A stretch of DNA of 64,000 bases from contig NZ_JACBXU010000001.1 of the NCBI RefSeq assembly GCF_013415305.1, positions 434,001-498,000 on the forward strand, read 5' to 3'. This document shows, in pieces, positions 31,030 to 39,910 of this stretch. The notes under the pieces were generated by a model that saw only the letters and a program-made list of their open reading frames with translations, was not told the DNA's origin and did no database searches. The position numbers and the translations under genes were made by a program. Within the stretch, counting starts at the first letter, position 1. Every line of letters begins with the position of its first letter. Source of the stretch: Pantoea sp. WMus005 (GTDB lineage: Bacteria; Pseudomonadota; Gammaproteobacteria; Enterobacterales; Enterobacteriaceae).

Positions 31030-31827
31030 ATGACTCATCAATCTCAACACCTTTCTCTCGCGCATTTCGCGCCCATTCTGCACACTTTCCGCCTTCACTC
31101 ACCGCTGGTGCACTGCATGACTAACGACGTGGTGCAGAACTTCACCGCCAACGTCTTGCTGGCACTTAATGCTTCACCGGCAATGGTTATTGATGCTGAA
31201 GAAGCGGCAGAGTTTAGCCGCATCGCTGATGCGCTGCTGATCAACGTGGGCACCCTGACCCGCGAGCGCCAGCAGGCGATGCAGGCTGCGGTAATCGCGG
31301 CCCAGGAGGCGGGCACGCCCTGGACACTCGATCCGGTCGCTGTCGGCGCGCTGACGCTGCGCAGTAACTTCTGCCAGCAGCTATTAAGCCAGCAACCGGC
31401 GGTGATTCGCGGTAACGCGTCAGAGATTCTCGCGCTGGCGCAGCAGGCCAGCGGCGGACGCGGTGTCGATACGCTGCATCAGGCGGATGCGGCACTCGAT
31501 GCGGCACAGCAACTTGCTGACACCTGGAGCACGCTGGTTATCGTCACCGGTGAAGTGGACTATGTCACGGATGGTCAGCGGACCCTCGCTATAAGCGGGG
31601 GAAGCCCCTTAATGACGCGGGTGGTCGGGACCGGCTGCGCGCTCTCGGCCGTGGTAGCGGGGTTCAGCAGTCTGCCGGGCGATCGGCTGATGAACATTGC
31701 GACGGCCTGTCAGGTAATGGCTCTATCGGGTGAAAAGGCGGCGGCGCTGGCCACCGGACCGGGTAGTTTCGCCACCGCGTTTATTGATGCACTCTGGACG
31801 CTGGAGGTGGAACATGAAGCGCATTAA
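31030..31827 (+). CDS. thiM: Hydroxyethylthiazole kinase
   Basis: Phosphorylates 4-methyl-5-(2-hydroxyethyl)thiazole for thiamine salvage. At 265 residues it is the normal length. Family motifs are [18 protein letters not shown] near the start, VRG-type [19 protein letters not shown] and the catalytic [13 protein letters not shown]. The frame is open from an ATG at 30985 immediately after the aptamer, but the ATG at 31030 has GGGAG at ideal spacing and matches the family N-terminus. Under the TPP riboswitch; overlaps thiD by 14 bp. Confidence 0.95.
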   Translation: MTHQSQHLSLAHFAPILHTFRLHSPLVHCMTNDVVQNFTANVLLALNASPAMVIDAEEAAEFSRIADALLINVGTLTRERQQAMQAAVIAAQEAGTPWTLDPVAVGALTLRSNFCQQLLSQQPAVIRGNASEILALAQQASGGRGVDTLHQADAALDAAQQLADTWSTLVIVTGEVDYVTDGQRTLAISGGSPLMTRVVGTGCALSAVVAGFSSLPGDRLMNIATACQVMALSGEKAAALATGPGSFATAFIDALWTLEVEHEAH

Positions 31828-32614
31828 TGCCCTGACAATTGCCGGTACCGATCCCAGCGGCGGCGCAGGGATTCAGGCCGATCTCAAAACCTTCTCGGCA
31901 CTGGGAGCCTACGGCACCAGCGTGATCACCGCGCTGGTGGCACAGAACACGCTCGGCGTTCAGTCGGTCTATCGCATTGCACCTGACTTTGTCGCCGCCC
32001 AGCTCGATTCGGTGCTGGACGACGTCCGCATCGACAGCGCAAAAATCGGCATGCTGTCAGAAACCGCTATTGTAGAGCAGGTTGCGGCAAGGCTGAGGCG
32101 AGCTGCGATCCCGTTCGTGGTGCTGGATACGGTCATGGTCGCGAAAAGTGGCGATGCGCTGCTCTCGCCAGATGCCGTGGCCAGCGTTCGGGAGCTATTG
32201 TTGCCGCAGGTCTCGCTGATTACACCTAATCTGCCGGAAGCGGCGGCGTTGCTCGATTGTGCTGTCGCCAGCGATGAGGAAGAGATGCGCGAGCAGGGAA
32301 GGGCATTGCTGGCTCTGGGCTGTCAGGCTGTGCTGATGAAAGGCGGGCATCTGACGGCGAAGGAAAGTCCGGACTGGCTGATCACGTACTCAGCAGAGCA
32401 GCGATTCAGCACACCGCGCGTGAATACCCGTCATACGCATGGCACCGGCTGTACGCTGTCGGCCGCCTTAGCCGCGTTGCGGCCGCGCCATGCTGACTGG
32501 GCAGCGACGATTGGGGAAGCCAAAAACTGGTTACAACAGGCGTTATTACTGGCGGATTCGCTGGAGGTCGGGAAGGGTATCGGGCCGGTTCACCATTTTC
32601 ATCAATGGTGGTGA
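31814..32614 (+). CDS. thiD: Hydroxymethylpyrimidine/phosphomethylpyrimidine kinase
   Basis: Phosphorylates HMP and HMP-phosphate in thiamine synthesis and salvage. The 266-residue protein begins [27 protein letters not shown], the standard ThiD N-terminus, and has the catalytic [13 protein letters not shown] motif near residue 210. The ATG at 31814, preceded by GGAGG inside thiM, is preferred to an open upstream extension. Translationally coupled to thiM. Confidence 0.95.
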   Translation: MKRINALTIAGTDPSGGAGIQADLKTFSALGAYGTSVITALVAQNTLGVQSVYRIAPDFVAAQLDSVLDDVRIDSAKIGMLSETAIVEQVAARLRRAAIPFVVLDTVMVAKSGDALLSPDAVASVRELLLPQVSLITPNLPEAAALLDCAVASDEEEMREQGRALLALGCQAVLMKGGHLTAKESPDWLITYSAEQRFSTPRVNTRHTHGTGCTLSAALAALRPRHADWAATIGEAKNWLQQALLLADSLEVGKGIGPVHHFHQWW

Positions 32615-32622
32615 CGGCAAAG

Positions 32623-32656
32623 GCCCGCATCAGCCTTTTAATCAGGCGATGCGGGC
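32623..32656. terminator. Hairpin between convergent thiD and rspR
   Basis: GCCCGCATC (32623-32631) pairs with GATGCGGGC (32648-32656), with further pairing in the loop. It lies between two convergent stop codons, so it probably serves both directions, though T-runs are weak. Confidence 0.6.
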
Positions 32657-32665
32657 GATGAGCGA

Positions 32666-33352
32666 TTAGGGTGCCTCAAACCAGGCGCTGTTACGCTCCG
32701 CAATCGGGGTGATGGAGAAGATCATCTCCTGCAGATGGCGACGCATCGCTGCTTCGGCGGCGTCGGCGTCGTGATGTTTCAGCGCGGCAAAAATCTCTTC
32801 ATGCTGCTCAATCAGCTTCTCCGGTGGAGAGACTTCACTCAGCGTCAGAAACCGTACCCGGTCCATGGCGGCTTTAATGTTTTCCACCGTCTCCCAGGCC
32901 AGCTTGCAGTCAATACTTTCAGCGATCAGGCGATGAAACTCATCGTCCAGAGTCAGAAAACCCTGGCTGTCATGGCGCTCACCGGCCATGCGCTGCAGCT
33001 GCAGGTTATGTTCCAGCGCCATCAGGGCTGAATCGTCTATCTCCAGCGCTGCACGACGCACCACTGACACTTCAACCGCCTCACGGATAAAACGGCCATC
33101 CGCCACCCGCTTAGCGGAGATTTTACGCACGAAGGTGCCGCGCTGCGGTAATACCTGTACCAGTCCGGCTTCGGCAAGCTTGATGAACGCTTCGCGCACT
33201 GGCTGGCGCGAGACGTTGAAGCGCGCGGAAACCTCTTTTTCAGAGAGCAGCGAACCCGGCTGAATGGCACAGGTAACGATATCTTTGCGCAGATAACGAT
33301 AAATCTGCTGATTCACCGGTTCGCTGGTGGTAATGGTATAGGCGATCGACAT
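32666..33352 (-). CDS. rspR: GntR-family (FadR/FCD) transcriptional regulator RspR
   Basis: 228 residues: winged helix N-terminus (about 12-80) with LSEKEVSARFNVSRQPVREA, then an all-helical FCD ligand domain with the metal-site histidines expected in DDEFHRLI and AMRRHLQE. The sequence closely resembles E. coli RspR (YdfH), known to repress rspAB. It is the last of five same-strand genes rspA-rspB-transporter-ydfI-rspR, so it most likely represses the cluster and responds to a sugar acid. Confidence 0.9.
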   Translation of the reverse strand: MSIAYTITTSEPVNQQIYRYLRKDIVTCAIQPGSLLSEKEVSARFNVSRQPVREAFIKLAEAGLVQVLPQRGTFVRKISAKRVADGRFIREAVEVSVVRRAALEIDDSALMALEHNLQLQRMAGERHDSQGFLTLDDEFHRLIAESIDCKLAWETVENIKAAMDRVRFLTLSEVSPPEKLIEQHEEIFAALKHHDADAAEAAMRRHLQEMIFSITPIAERNSAWFEAP

Positions 33353-33451
33353 GCAGCAATATCCATATTACGGCTGGCTAAGGCCAGCACGATGGGAAAG
33401 TGTCAGTCTAATCAGGGCGCTGCATCTGCGCCAGCGCTTTGTTAACCGCCA

Positions 33452-34912
33452 TTATCCACGCTTGAGACACTGATGGACCGTGGCGCGAGCGCCCTGCGTG
33501 GTCAGTTGCTGATACCAGGCAGTCAGTCGGGCAACCACGTCTCCATTTTGCAGCAGGTCCTCGCCAAACACTTCGCGAAGGGAGAGTAACGCCCGCACGC
33601 GAGCCTCGCCATCGTCGCTGGCGGCAACGCACTCAGCCAGTTGCTTCTGCATCGGGTCGCGAATCTCAATCGGTTGATGCTTCTCGTCAATGCCGCCGAC
33701 ATAGCGCATCCAGCCCGCCACGCCCAGCAGCAGCAGGTCGCAGTCGCTGCCGCGCTGCAGGTGCCAGCGCAGGCTATCGAGCATACGTTGTGGCAATTTC
33801 TGGGTGCCGTCAGTGGCAATCTGTCCGGTGCGATGTTTAATCGCACGGTTTTCATAACGGGCTATCAGCGAATCAGCGTATGCATTGAGATCCACGCCCT
33901 GAGTGCGCAGCGTCGGGGCTTGCTCATCGACCATCAGTGAACGGGCGGCGGCGCGGAAATGCGGATCGGCCATACAGTCGCTGATGTACTCATAACCCGC
34001 CAGGAAGCCAAGATAAGCCAGGAAAGAGTGACTGCCATTCAACATCCGCAGTTTCATCTCTTCATAGGGCAGGACGTCGCTGACCAGTTCTGCGCCCGCT
34101 TTTTCCCACGCCGGACGACCATTAACGAAGTTATCCTCGATCACCCACTGGAAGAAGGGTTCCGCTTCAACCGCAACCGGATCGCTGCAACCCAGGCGGG
34201 CGTTCAGCGCGGCAAATGCCGCATCGGTCATGGCCGGAACGATGCGATCCACCATGGTTGAGGGGAAGGTGATGTGCTGCTGAATGTAGTCTGCCAGCGC
34301 CGGATCCTGATGCTGTGCCAGCTGCACAATCACATTACGGGTGACGTGACCATTTTCCGGCATGTTGTCGCAGGACATGACGCTGAACGCAGGCAGATCC
34401 TGCTCCCGTCGGCGGCGAATCGCGGCCAGAATCAGACCCGGCAGCGAGCGAGGCGAGTCCGGATTCTGCAGATCGTGCACGATATCAGGATGATCGGGAT
34501 TTAAATTTCCACTGACGGGCTGGTGGCAGTAGCCTTTCTCGGTGACGGTCATGGAGACAATGGCCACGTCTGGCTGACACATTGCGTTAATCACTGCCTC
34601 AATACCGTCACTTTTACCGTGTAGCGCCTCGGTAATAACGCCAATTACCCGGGTCTGCAGTGAATCATCGGCCATCTCAGTGAGGGTATAGAGCAGATGC
34701 TGCTCACGCAGTGCCTGAATCAGTGCGCCACTGTTGAGGTTAACTTCGCAATACCCCCAGTCGCTTCCCTGTGCAGCAAGCTTATCGCTGCACAGTGCCT
34801 GATGAGCACGGTGAAAGGCACCAAAACCGATATGTACCATGCGGGTTTTTAATTTGCTGCGGTCGTAAACGGGGCGCTGTACGTCAGCGGGCAGGCGATC
34901 AAGCTGTAACAT
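33452..34912 (-). CDS. ydfI: Mannitol dehydrogenase-family oxidoreductase YdfI (probable D-mannonate oxidoreductase)
   Basis: 486-residue polyol-specific long-chain dehydrogenase. The NAD-binding segment MVHIGFGAFHRAHQA is near residue 25, and the catalytic lysine region KLRMLNGSHSFLAYLG near 297. Same length and family as E. coli YdfI, encoded beside rspR there too. UxuB-like enzymes interconvert D-mannonate and D-fructuronate with NAD(H), which would link RspA to hexuronate catabolism. The exact substrate is inferred. Confidence 0.88.
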   Translation of the reverse strand: MLQLDRLPADVQRPVYDRSKLKTRMVHIGFGAFHRAHQALCSDKLAAQGSDWGYCEVNLNSGALIQALREQHLLYTLTEMADDSLQTRVIGVITEALHGKSDGIEAVINAMCQPDVAIVSMTVTEKGYCHQPVSGNLNPDHPDIVHDLQNPDSPRSLPGLILAAIRRRREQDLPAFSVMSCDNMPENGHVTRNVIVQLAQHQDPALADYIQQHITFPSTMVDRIVPAMTDAAFAALNARLGCSDPVAVEAEPFFQWVIEDNFVNGRPAWEKAGAELVSDVLPYEEMKLRMLNGSHSFLAYLGFLAGYEYISDCMADPHFRAAARSLMVDEQAPTLRTQGVDLNAYADSLIARYENRAIKHRTGQIATDGTQKLPQRMLDSLRWHLQRGSDCDLLLLGVAGWMRYVGGIDEKHQPIEIRDPMQKQLAECVAASDDGEARVRALLSLREVFGEDLLQNGDVVARLTAWYQQLTTQGARATVHQCLKRG

Positions 34913-34928
34913 AATCCGTCCTTAATGG

Positions 34929-34950
34929 AAAACGGGGCGCAAAGCGCCCC
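34929..34950 (-). terminator. Intercistronic hairpin between transporter and ydfI
   Basis: GGGGCGC and GCGCCCC (34934-34940, 34944-34950) around a 3-nt loop, followed on the minus strand by GTTTT. Likely partial terminator or RNA stabiliser inside the rsp operon. Confidence 0.7.
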
Positions 34951-34980
34951 AAAATCATCGTTCTGTTAGTGGAACAACAC

Positions 34981-36264
34981 TCAGACCGAAACCGGTTTAT
35001 CCCCGGTTTTCGGACTGCGAATCACAAACAACACCAGGAAGGCACCCAGCGCCGCGACACAACCGGCAAGGATAAAGGCGCTATCGAATTTGCCGGTGTG
35101 CTGAACAATAAAGCCTGTGACGATCGGCCCGATGATACCGGAGAGGCTACCCACCAGATGGATAAAGCCGCTGATGCTGCCGATACGACTCTTGTGCACC
35201 ACATCCTGAATAATCGCCCAGTAGATCGCACCGGTGATGTAGAGAAAGAAAATCGACACCGACATCATCATCACGGCGGGAACAACTTCTTTTATCGTAC
35301 CCGCCAGTGCTACACAAATTGCGGCTGCCAGCAGTGAGACCACCAGCACAATTTTACGGGACAACAACAGTTTGCCGGTGATATTGAAGATTTTATCGGA
35401 GATCCAGCCACCCAGCGCCAGGCCAACGAATCCGACAATCCACGGGATCATGGTGGTGATGCTCATCGATTTGATATCCAGGCTGTGCGCCTGCACCAGA
35501 TAGGCCGGGAACCAGCTCAGGAAGAAGAACAGGATGTAGTTGTAGCAGAAGAAGGCAAACGCGGTGACCAGGATAATCGGCTGACGGAGGTAGTAGCCAA
35601 AGGGATGTGGCGTTTCTGCCAGGTCGACCTCATCATTCGGGTTGGTGGCTTTCAGGCGATCAATCAGCAGACGCTCCTCTTCGCTCACGCGTTTGCTCTT
35701 CGCTGGGTTATCTGCGGCGAAGAACAGCCAGAACGCCATCCATATCAGACCGATACAGCAGACGACCACAAACGCCGGACGCCAGCCGTAGGCCAGGGCC
35801 AGATAACCAATGATCGGACCGGCGACCGCGCCACCCAGTGGTGAGCCGGCGCTCAGCAAGCCCATAGCCGTTGCGGCCTGTTTCTTCGGAAACCAGCCAT
35901 TAATCGCCTTGTTAGCGGAGGAACAGATCGGGCCTTCAGCCATGCCAAACAGCACGCGCAGGATCAGCAGCGACCAGAAGCCGGTCGCCAGCGCGGTCAT
36001 GCCGCAGAAAATGGACCAGGCACCGACCGCCACAGCCAGCACCACTTTAGGTCCAAAACGATCAACAGCGAGGCCGCCGACAAAGTTAAACAGGGCATAG
36101 CCAAAGAAGAAGCTGCCGAAAATCATGCCGAACTGCTCAGCATTAATCGCCAGATCTTTCTCCACCAGCGGCACCGTCAGCGACAGGGCGACACGATCGA
36201 GGTAGTTGATCATGTAAACCAGGAACAGCAGTAAAACGAGGGTCCAGCGCAGATTCTTGAACAT
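34981..36264 (-). CDS. MFS transporter of the anion:cation symporter (hexuronate/sugar-acid) type
   Basis: 427-residue permease with about 12 membrane segments. The N-terminal stretch YMINYLDRVALSLTVPL and the loop RVLFGMAEGPICSSANKAINGWFPKK are hallmarks of the ACS family (ExuT, GudP, YjjL relatives), which imports hexuronates, aldarates and aldonates with protons. It sits where E. coli has the disrupted ydfJ and here reads through without a break. It is the likely entry route for the substrate of RspA and YdfI. Confidence 0.88.
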   Translation of the reverse strand: MFKNLRWTLVLLLFLVYMINYLDRVALSLTVPLVEKDLAINAEQFGMIFGSFFFGYALFNFVGGLAVDRFGPKVVLAVAVGAWSIFCGMTALATGFWSLLILRVLFGMAEGPICSSANKAINGWFPKKQAATAMGLLSAGSPLGGAVAGPIIGYLALAYGWRPAFVVVCCIGLIWMAFWLFFAADNPAKSKRVSEEERLLIDRLKATNPNDEVDLAETPHPFGYYLRQPIILVTAFAFFCYNYILFFFLSWFPAYLVQAHSLDIKSMSITTMIPWIVGFVGLALGGWISDKIFNITGKLLLSRKIVLVVSLLAAAICVALAGTIKEVVPAVMMMSVSIFFLYITGAIYWAIIQDVVHKSRIGSISGFIHLVGSLSGIIGPIVTGFIVQHTGKFDSAFILAGCVAALGAFLVLFVIRSPKTGDKPVSV

Positions 36265-36344
36265 AAAAACTCCGTGATCTGTTTTATCGTTATCGTTGTA
36301 CCGGCGCGAACGTCGGCTCAGGTGACCTGGTGTTGAGCAGAGAC

Positions 36345-37355
36345 TTAACCCATCTGAAGTATGACTTTGCAGCAGGTGCGGGGATCTTTTTCGAACAGGG
36401 TCATCGCGCGTTCAATCTCCAGCAGCGGGAAGTAGTGGGTGACCAGTTTCTCTGGCTGGATTAATCCTTTCTCTATCCAGTCAATCACCTGCGGGAAGCG
36501 GTTACTGTTCAGGCGGGAGGTAAACAGCGACAGCTCTTTGCTGGTCAGGCTTTGCTGAGTAATGCTGCACGGTTCGCCGGAGAAGCCCAGCAGGCCGATG
36601 CGCGCGGCCGGAGAGGCGAGCGCTGCGGCTTCCGCCAGAATAGAGGGATGGCAGGCCGCATCAATAATCAGCGTTGGCTGGATGCCCTCAAGCTGTGCCG
36701 CCAGCGGGATTTCGCTGTTATCGAACAGCTGATCGGCACCGCTCTGCGAAGCCAGCGCCAGACGTTCCGGCAGGCGATCCACCACCATCACCGTTTTGAC
36801 CTTATAGACGCCTTTCAGCACCTGAATGGCGGTGAGACCCATCGGACCGGCACCATAAATCAGCGCCACATCGTCTGGCTGCGGTTTGAGGAATGCCGTG
36901 ATGTTGGCCGCGATAGTGAAAGGCTCTACCAGACTGGCGAGTTTGTCGGGAATGGCGTCCGGCAATGGCCAGGCATTTTTTGCCGGAGCCAGCGCATAGT
37001 CGCTGAAGCCGCCGTCGCGATGCACGCCAATCACCTGCAGCGTGGTACAAACATTGGGACGACCCACCGAGCAGGGATAGCAGCTGCCGCAGCTCACCAC
37101 CGGATCGACCGCCACGCGCTCACCGAGTCGGGCCGCGTTGACACCGTCGCCCACCGCATCGATAACGCCAAAAAATTCGTGACCAATGACACGTGGATAT
37201 TTCGCAAACGGATTATGACCATGCCAGATATGCACATCAGAACCGCAGATGCTGGCATACGCCACTTTAACCCGCACTTCGCCTGACGCCGGTTGTGGCA
37301 GCGGACGTTCAGCAATCACCAGCTGGCCCGGCTGTTCGATAACAACACTTTTCAT
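36345..37355 (-). CDS. rspB: Zinc-type alcohol dehydrogenase RspB
   Basis: 336-residue medium-chain dehydrogenase close to E. coli RspB. Catalytic zinc region: ICGSDVHIWHGH and GHEFFGV; structural zinc cysteines in CGSCYPCSVGRPNVC; cofactor motif YGAGPMGL. It probably oxidises a sugar acid or alditol such as an L-gulonate-type compound; the true substrate is unknown. I start at the ATG at 37355, which has GGAGA upstream and matches the family; an open frame extends 56 codons further into rspA. Ten bp separate it from rspA. Confidence 0.9.
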   Translation of the reverse strand: MKSVVIEQPGQLVIAERPLPQPASGEVRVKVAYASICGSDVHIWHGHNPFAKYPRVIGHEFFGVIDAVGDGVNAARLGERVAVDPVVSCGSCYPCSVGRPNVCTTLQVIGVHRDGGFSDYALAPAKNAWPLPDAIPDKLASLVEPFTIAANITAFLKPQPDDVALIYGAGPMGLTAIQVLKGVYKVKTVMVVDRLPERLALASQSGADQLFDNSEIPLAAQLEGIQPTLIIDAACHPSILAEAAALASPAARIGLLGFSGEPCSITQQSLTSKELSLFTSRLNSNRFPQVIDWIEKGLIQPEKLVTHYFPLLEIERAMTLFEKDPRTCCKVILQMG

Positions 37356-37365
37356 AGGGTTCTCC

Positions 37366-38580
37366 TTACCAGTTCCACAGGGTGCCATCTTCAAGACGGG
37401 CGACCGGCAGATAGGCAGGTTCATAGGGATATTTCGCGGCCAGTTTCTCATTGAACTCAATGCCGAGGCCCGGCTTGTCACCTGGATGCATGTAGCCCTG
37501 ATCAAAGGTCCAGTTTGCGTCAAATAGCTCCATCATCTGTTCAGAGAAGCCCATGTACTCCTGCACGCCGAAGTTCGGCACCCAGAGGTCAAAGTGCAGC
37601 GCCGCCGCCATGCAAATCGGGGAGAGATCGGAAGGACCATGCGAGCCAGTGCGCACCTGATAGAGCGAGGCAAAATCAGCGATACGGCGCATACCGGTAA
37701 TGCCGCCCGCATGTGTGATGGTGGTGCGGATGTAGTCGATCAGCTGCTCTTCAATCAGCTGCTTACAATCCCAGATGCTGTTGAACACTTCGCCCACCGC
37801 AATTGGCGTGACGGTGTGCTGACGGATCAGACGGAAGCACGCCTGATTCTCAGCAGGCGTCGGATCTTCCATCCAGAACAGGCGATAATCTTCCACACTC
37901 TTACCAAAACGCGCCGCTTCAATCGGCGTCAGGCGGTGGTGCATGTCATGCAGCAGATGCTCATCGAAACCAAACCTGTCGCGGATAGCGGCAAACAGTT
38001 TCGGCGTGAAATCGAGGTATTTCTCAGTTGACCACAACTGCTCTTCCGGCCAGTTACCTTTGGTTGCAGGCTCGTAAGCCAGGCCTTTGCCTTTTGCCAT
38101 CCCGTATGTGGTCTTCATGCCCGGCACGCCGCACTGTGCGCGAATCGCTTTGAAGCCCAGCTCTTTGTGCTTCGCGTAGTCATCCATCACTTCATCGATG
38201 GAATGGCCGGTGGTGTGGCAATAGACCATCACGCCAGTCCGTGAGGCACCGCCCAGCAACTGGTAAACCGGCATATTGGCGGCTTTGCCTTTGATATCCC
38301 ACAATGCCATATCAACTGCAGAAATAGCGGACATGGTCACCGGACCACGACGCCAGTAAGCGCCTTTGTAGAAATATTGCCAGATATCTTCGATCTGATG
38401 GGCATCGCGGCCAATCAGCTGCGGACAGACGTGATCTTTCAGGTAGGAGGCGACCGGTAATTCACGGCCATTCAGCGTGGCGTCGCCAATGCCGGTCAGT
38501 CCCTGATCGGTGGTGATTTTCACGGTGACAAAGTTTCTGCCTGCGCAGGTTACAAATACTTCCGCCTTAACTATTTTCAT
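37366..38580 (-). CDS. rspA: Mannonate dehydratase-family protein RspA (enolase superfamily ManD)
   Basis: 404 residues, same length as E. coli RspA and very similar throughout. Metal ligands Asp212, Glu238 and Glu264 are present (HDMHH, WMEDP, VGEVF), with His214 and Tyr/His catalytic candidates. The position after His314-Gly315 is Pro316; as I recall, ManD proteins with Pro here have low mannonate activity while the efficient ones have Ala, so the physiological reaction may differ. First gene of the cluster, with a consensus CRP site upstream. Confidence 0.92.
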   Translation of the reverse strand: MKIVKAEVFVTCAGRNFVTVKITTDQGLTGIGDATLNGRELPVASYLKDHVCPQLIGRDAHQIEDIWQYFYKGAYWRRGPVTMSAISAVDMALWDIKGKAANMPVYQLLGGASRTGVMVYCHTTGHSIDEVMDDYAKHKELGFKAIRAQCGVPGMKTTYGMAKGKGLAYEPATKGNWPEEQLWSTEKYLDFTPKLFAAIRDRFGFDEHLLHDMHHRLTPIEAARFGKSVEDYRLFWMEDPTPAENQACFRLIRQHTVTPIAVGEVFNSIWDCKQLIEEQLIDYIRTTITHAGGITGMRRIADFASLYQVRTGSHGPSDLSPICMAAALHFDLWVPNFGVQEYMGFSEQMMELFDANWTFDQGYMHPGDKPGLGIEFNEKLAAKYPYEPAYLPVARLEDGTLWNW

Positions 38581-38659
38581 CCTGTTTGCCTTTCAGTCAG
38601 CGTTCAATGACGAAAAAGTACGCGCTTTAATACTACCATACAAGTCAGGCTGGCAGAGT

Positions 38660-38675
38660 TGTGAACCCAGTCACA
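38660..38675 (-). promoter_or_regulatory. CRP-cAMP site upstream of rspA
   Basis: Perfect TGTGA-N6-TCACA, centred at 38667.5, 87 bp before rspA. A TATGGT at 38635-38640 on the minus strand could be the -10, giving a spacing near class II. Confidence 0.8.
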
Positions 38676-38756
38676 GAGAGTTTCAGGGGGACCAAAGCAC
38701 GGCAAAAAGGAGAAATGAAAGAGGCATTTTTTAAAAACAAAGATTCAGACCGGTGT

Positions 38757-38780
38757 TAAAAGGGAGCTTTCGCCCCCCTT
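38757..38780 (-). terminator. Terminator of yegS
   Basis: On the minus strand a G-rich arm and GCTCCCTT arm pair around GAAA, followed by TTTT. It begins about 9 bp after the yegS stop. Confidence 0.7.
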
Positions 38781-38788
38781 ACTCAGGC

Positions 38789-39688
38789 TCAGGAAAGGAG
38801 TTCACACTGCGGTGGCAGACGACAGCTCAGCGCGCCCTCCATCACCTCAATCACGAATTCCCGTCCTGAGAGCGGCTCGCCATCAAGGTTAAAGGTCATC
38901 TCATGCGGCGAACGGATGGTCAGTGACGCCAGCTGCGTCGTGACAATACCAGGATTGTCATCGTCGCCGGTCAGCGAGTGCAGCAAAGTTGGCAGCAGCT
39001 CCTGCGCGGTGACAATGCTGACGTCCAGGCGGCCATCATTAATCAAAGCAGACGGGCACAAGCGCTGACCGCCGCCCGCCTGACGCCCGTTACCGATACC
39101 GATCACCAGAGCATCACCCTGCCAGGCGAAATCGGGACCGCTGATCTCGCAGGTATCCGGCTTCAGGGTATCCATGCGCATCAGGCCGTGAATAAAGTAG
39201 GAGACACCGCCCAGCGCCGACTTCAGTTTTTCCGGGGTTTCTGTGGTGATGCGGGTGCCAAATCCGCCCGTTGCCATATTGATGAAGTAGTGGCTCTGGT
39301 TCACTCTGGCCAGATCGATGGCATTCGCTTTGCCCTCAATCGCCAGCCGCAGTGCCGGTTCCATCTCTTCCGGGATGCCGACGCTGGTGGCAAAGTCGTT
39401 GGCGGTGCCCAGCGGCAGGATGCCCAGCACCGGACGATGATCGGCGCTGGATGCCGCGAGCGCCGTCGCGATCTCATTGATCGTGCCATCGCCACCGCCT
39501 GCCACCACGGTCTCGGCCTTCAGCGCAATCGCCTCTTTGACATACCTGTCGCCGTCACCTTTTTCAAACGTGACACGCACCGCAATATCGAAGCCTTCTT
39601 CACGAAGGGTAGTAATGGCTTCGCGCAGATCATCATTGCCTGCGCCTTTCCCATTCAGGATGAGTAGCGTAAGCGGTTTATTATCCAT
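38789..39688 (-). CDS. yegS: Lipid kinase YegS
   Basis: 299-residue diacylglycerol kinase-like enzyme that phosphorylates phosphatidylglycerol in vitro in E. coli. The nucleotide motif GGGDGTINE is near residue 63 and GTANDFATS near 94, both diagnostic of the family. Cytosolic or membrane-peripheral. It follows CyaR and trhP on the same strand but has its own terminator. Confidence 0.93.
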   Translation of the reverse strand: MDNKPLTLLILNGKGAGNDDLREAITTLREEGFDIAVRVTFEKGDGDRYVKEAIALKAETVVAGGGDGTINEIATALAASSADHRPVLGILPLGTANDFATSVGIPEEMEPALRLAIEGKANAIDLARVNQSHYFINMATGGFGTRITTETPEKLKSALGGVSYFIHGLMRMDTLKPDTCEISGPDFAWQGDALVIGIGNGRQAGGGQRLCPSALINDGRLDVSIVTAQELLPTLLHSLTGDDDNPGIVTTQLASLTIRSPHEMTFNLDGEPLSGREFVIEVMEGALSCRLPPQCELLS

Positions 39689-39770
39689 TTTGCGTTCCTT
39701 GAAGATCTACAGAGTAAGAAGGGGAATTTATAACATAGCTGCCAGCAGTAAATAATTGGCGAAAGAGAGA

Positions 39771-39855
39771 AAAAAGAAAACCCGCACGGGGGAGCCGGGC
39801 GGGTAAATGAGGTGGTTCCAGGTAAATCTGCCGTTTGTTGTTACTCATTAGCAGC
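39771..39855 (-). ncRNA. cyaR: CyaR (RyeE) small regulatory RNA
   Basis: Directly downstream of trhP (yegQ), the E. coli locus of CyaR. On the minus strand the RNA would begin GCTGCTAATG, carry ACCTGGAACCACCTC (one base different from the E. coli seed ACCAGGAACCACCTC) at about 39810-39824, and end in a GC-rich stem (39780-39785 with 39799-39804) plus T-run. Predicted length about 85 nt against 87 in E. coli. It base-pairs with Hfq help to target mRNAs such as ompX, luxS and nadE in E. coli. Confidence 0.88.
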
Positions 39856-39862
39856 AGGCGGG

Positions 39863-39868
39863 ACTATA
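39863..39868 (-). promoter_or_regulatory. -10 element of cyaR
   Basis: TATAGT on the minus strand, 7-8 bp before the predicted RNA start. Confidence 0.7.
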
Positions 39869-39889
39869 AAGCAGCCCTGCACAGGGGTC

Positions 39890-39905
39890 TGTGATCCTGT
39901 TCTGA
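39890..39905 (-). promoter_or_regulatory. CRP-like site of cyaR
   Basis: One perfect half (TGTGA read on the plus strand) and a weak second half (TCTGA), eight of ten consensus bases. Its centre is 41.5-42.5 bp from the predicted start, the class II spacing. E. coli cyaR is CRP activated. Confidence 0.65.
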
Positions 39906-39910
39906 TTTCC

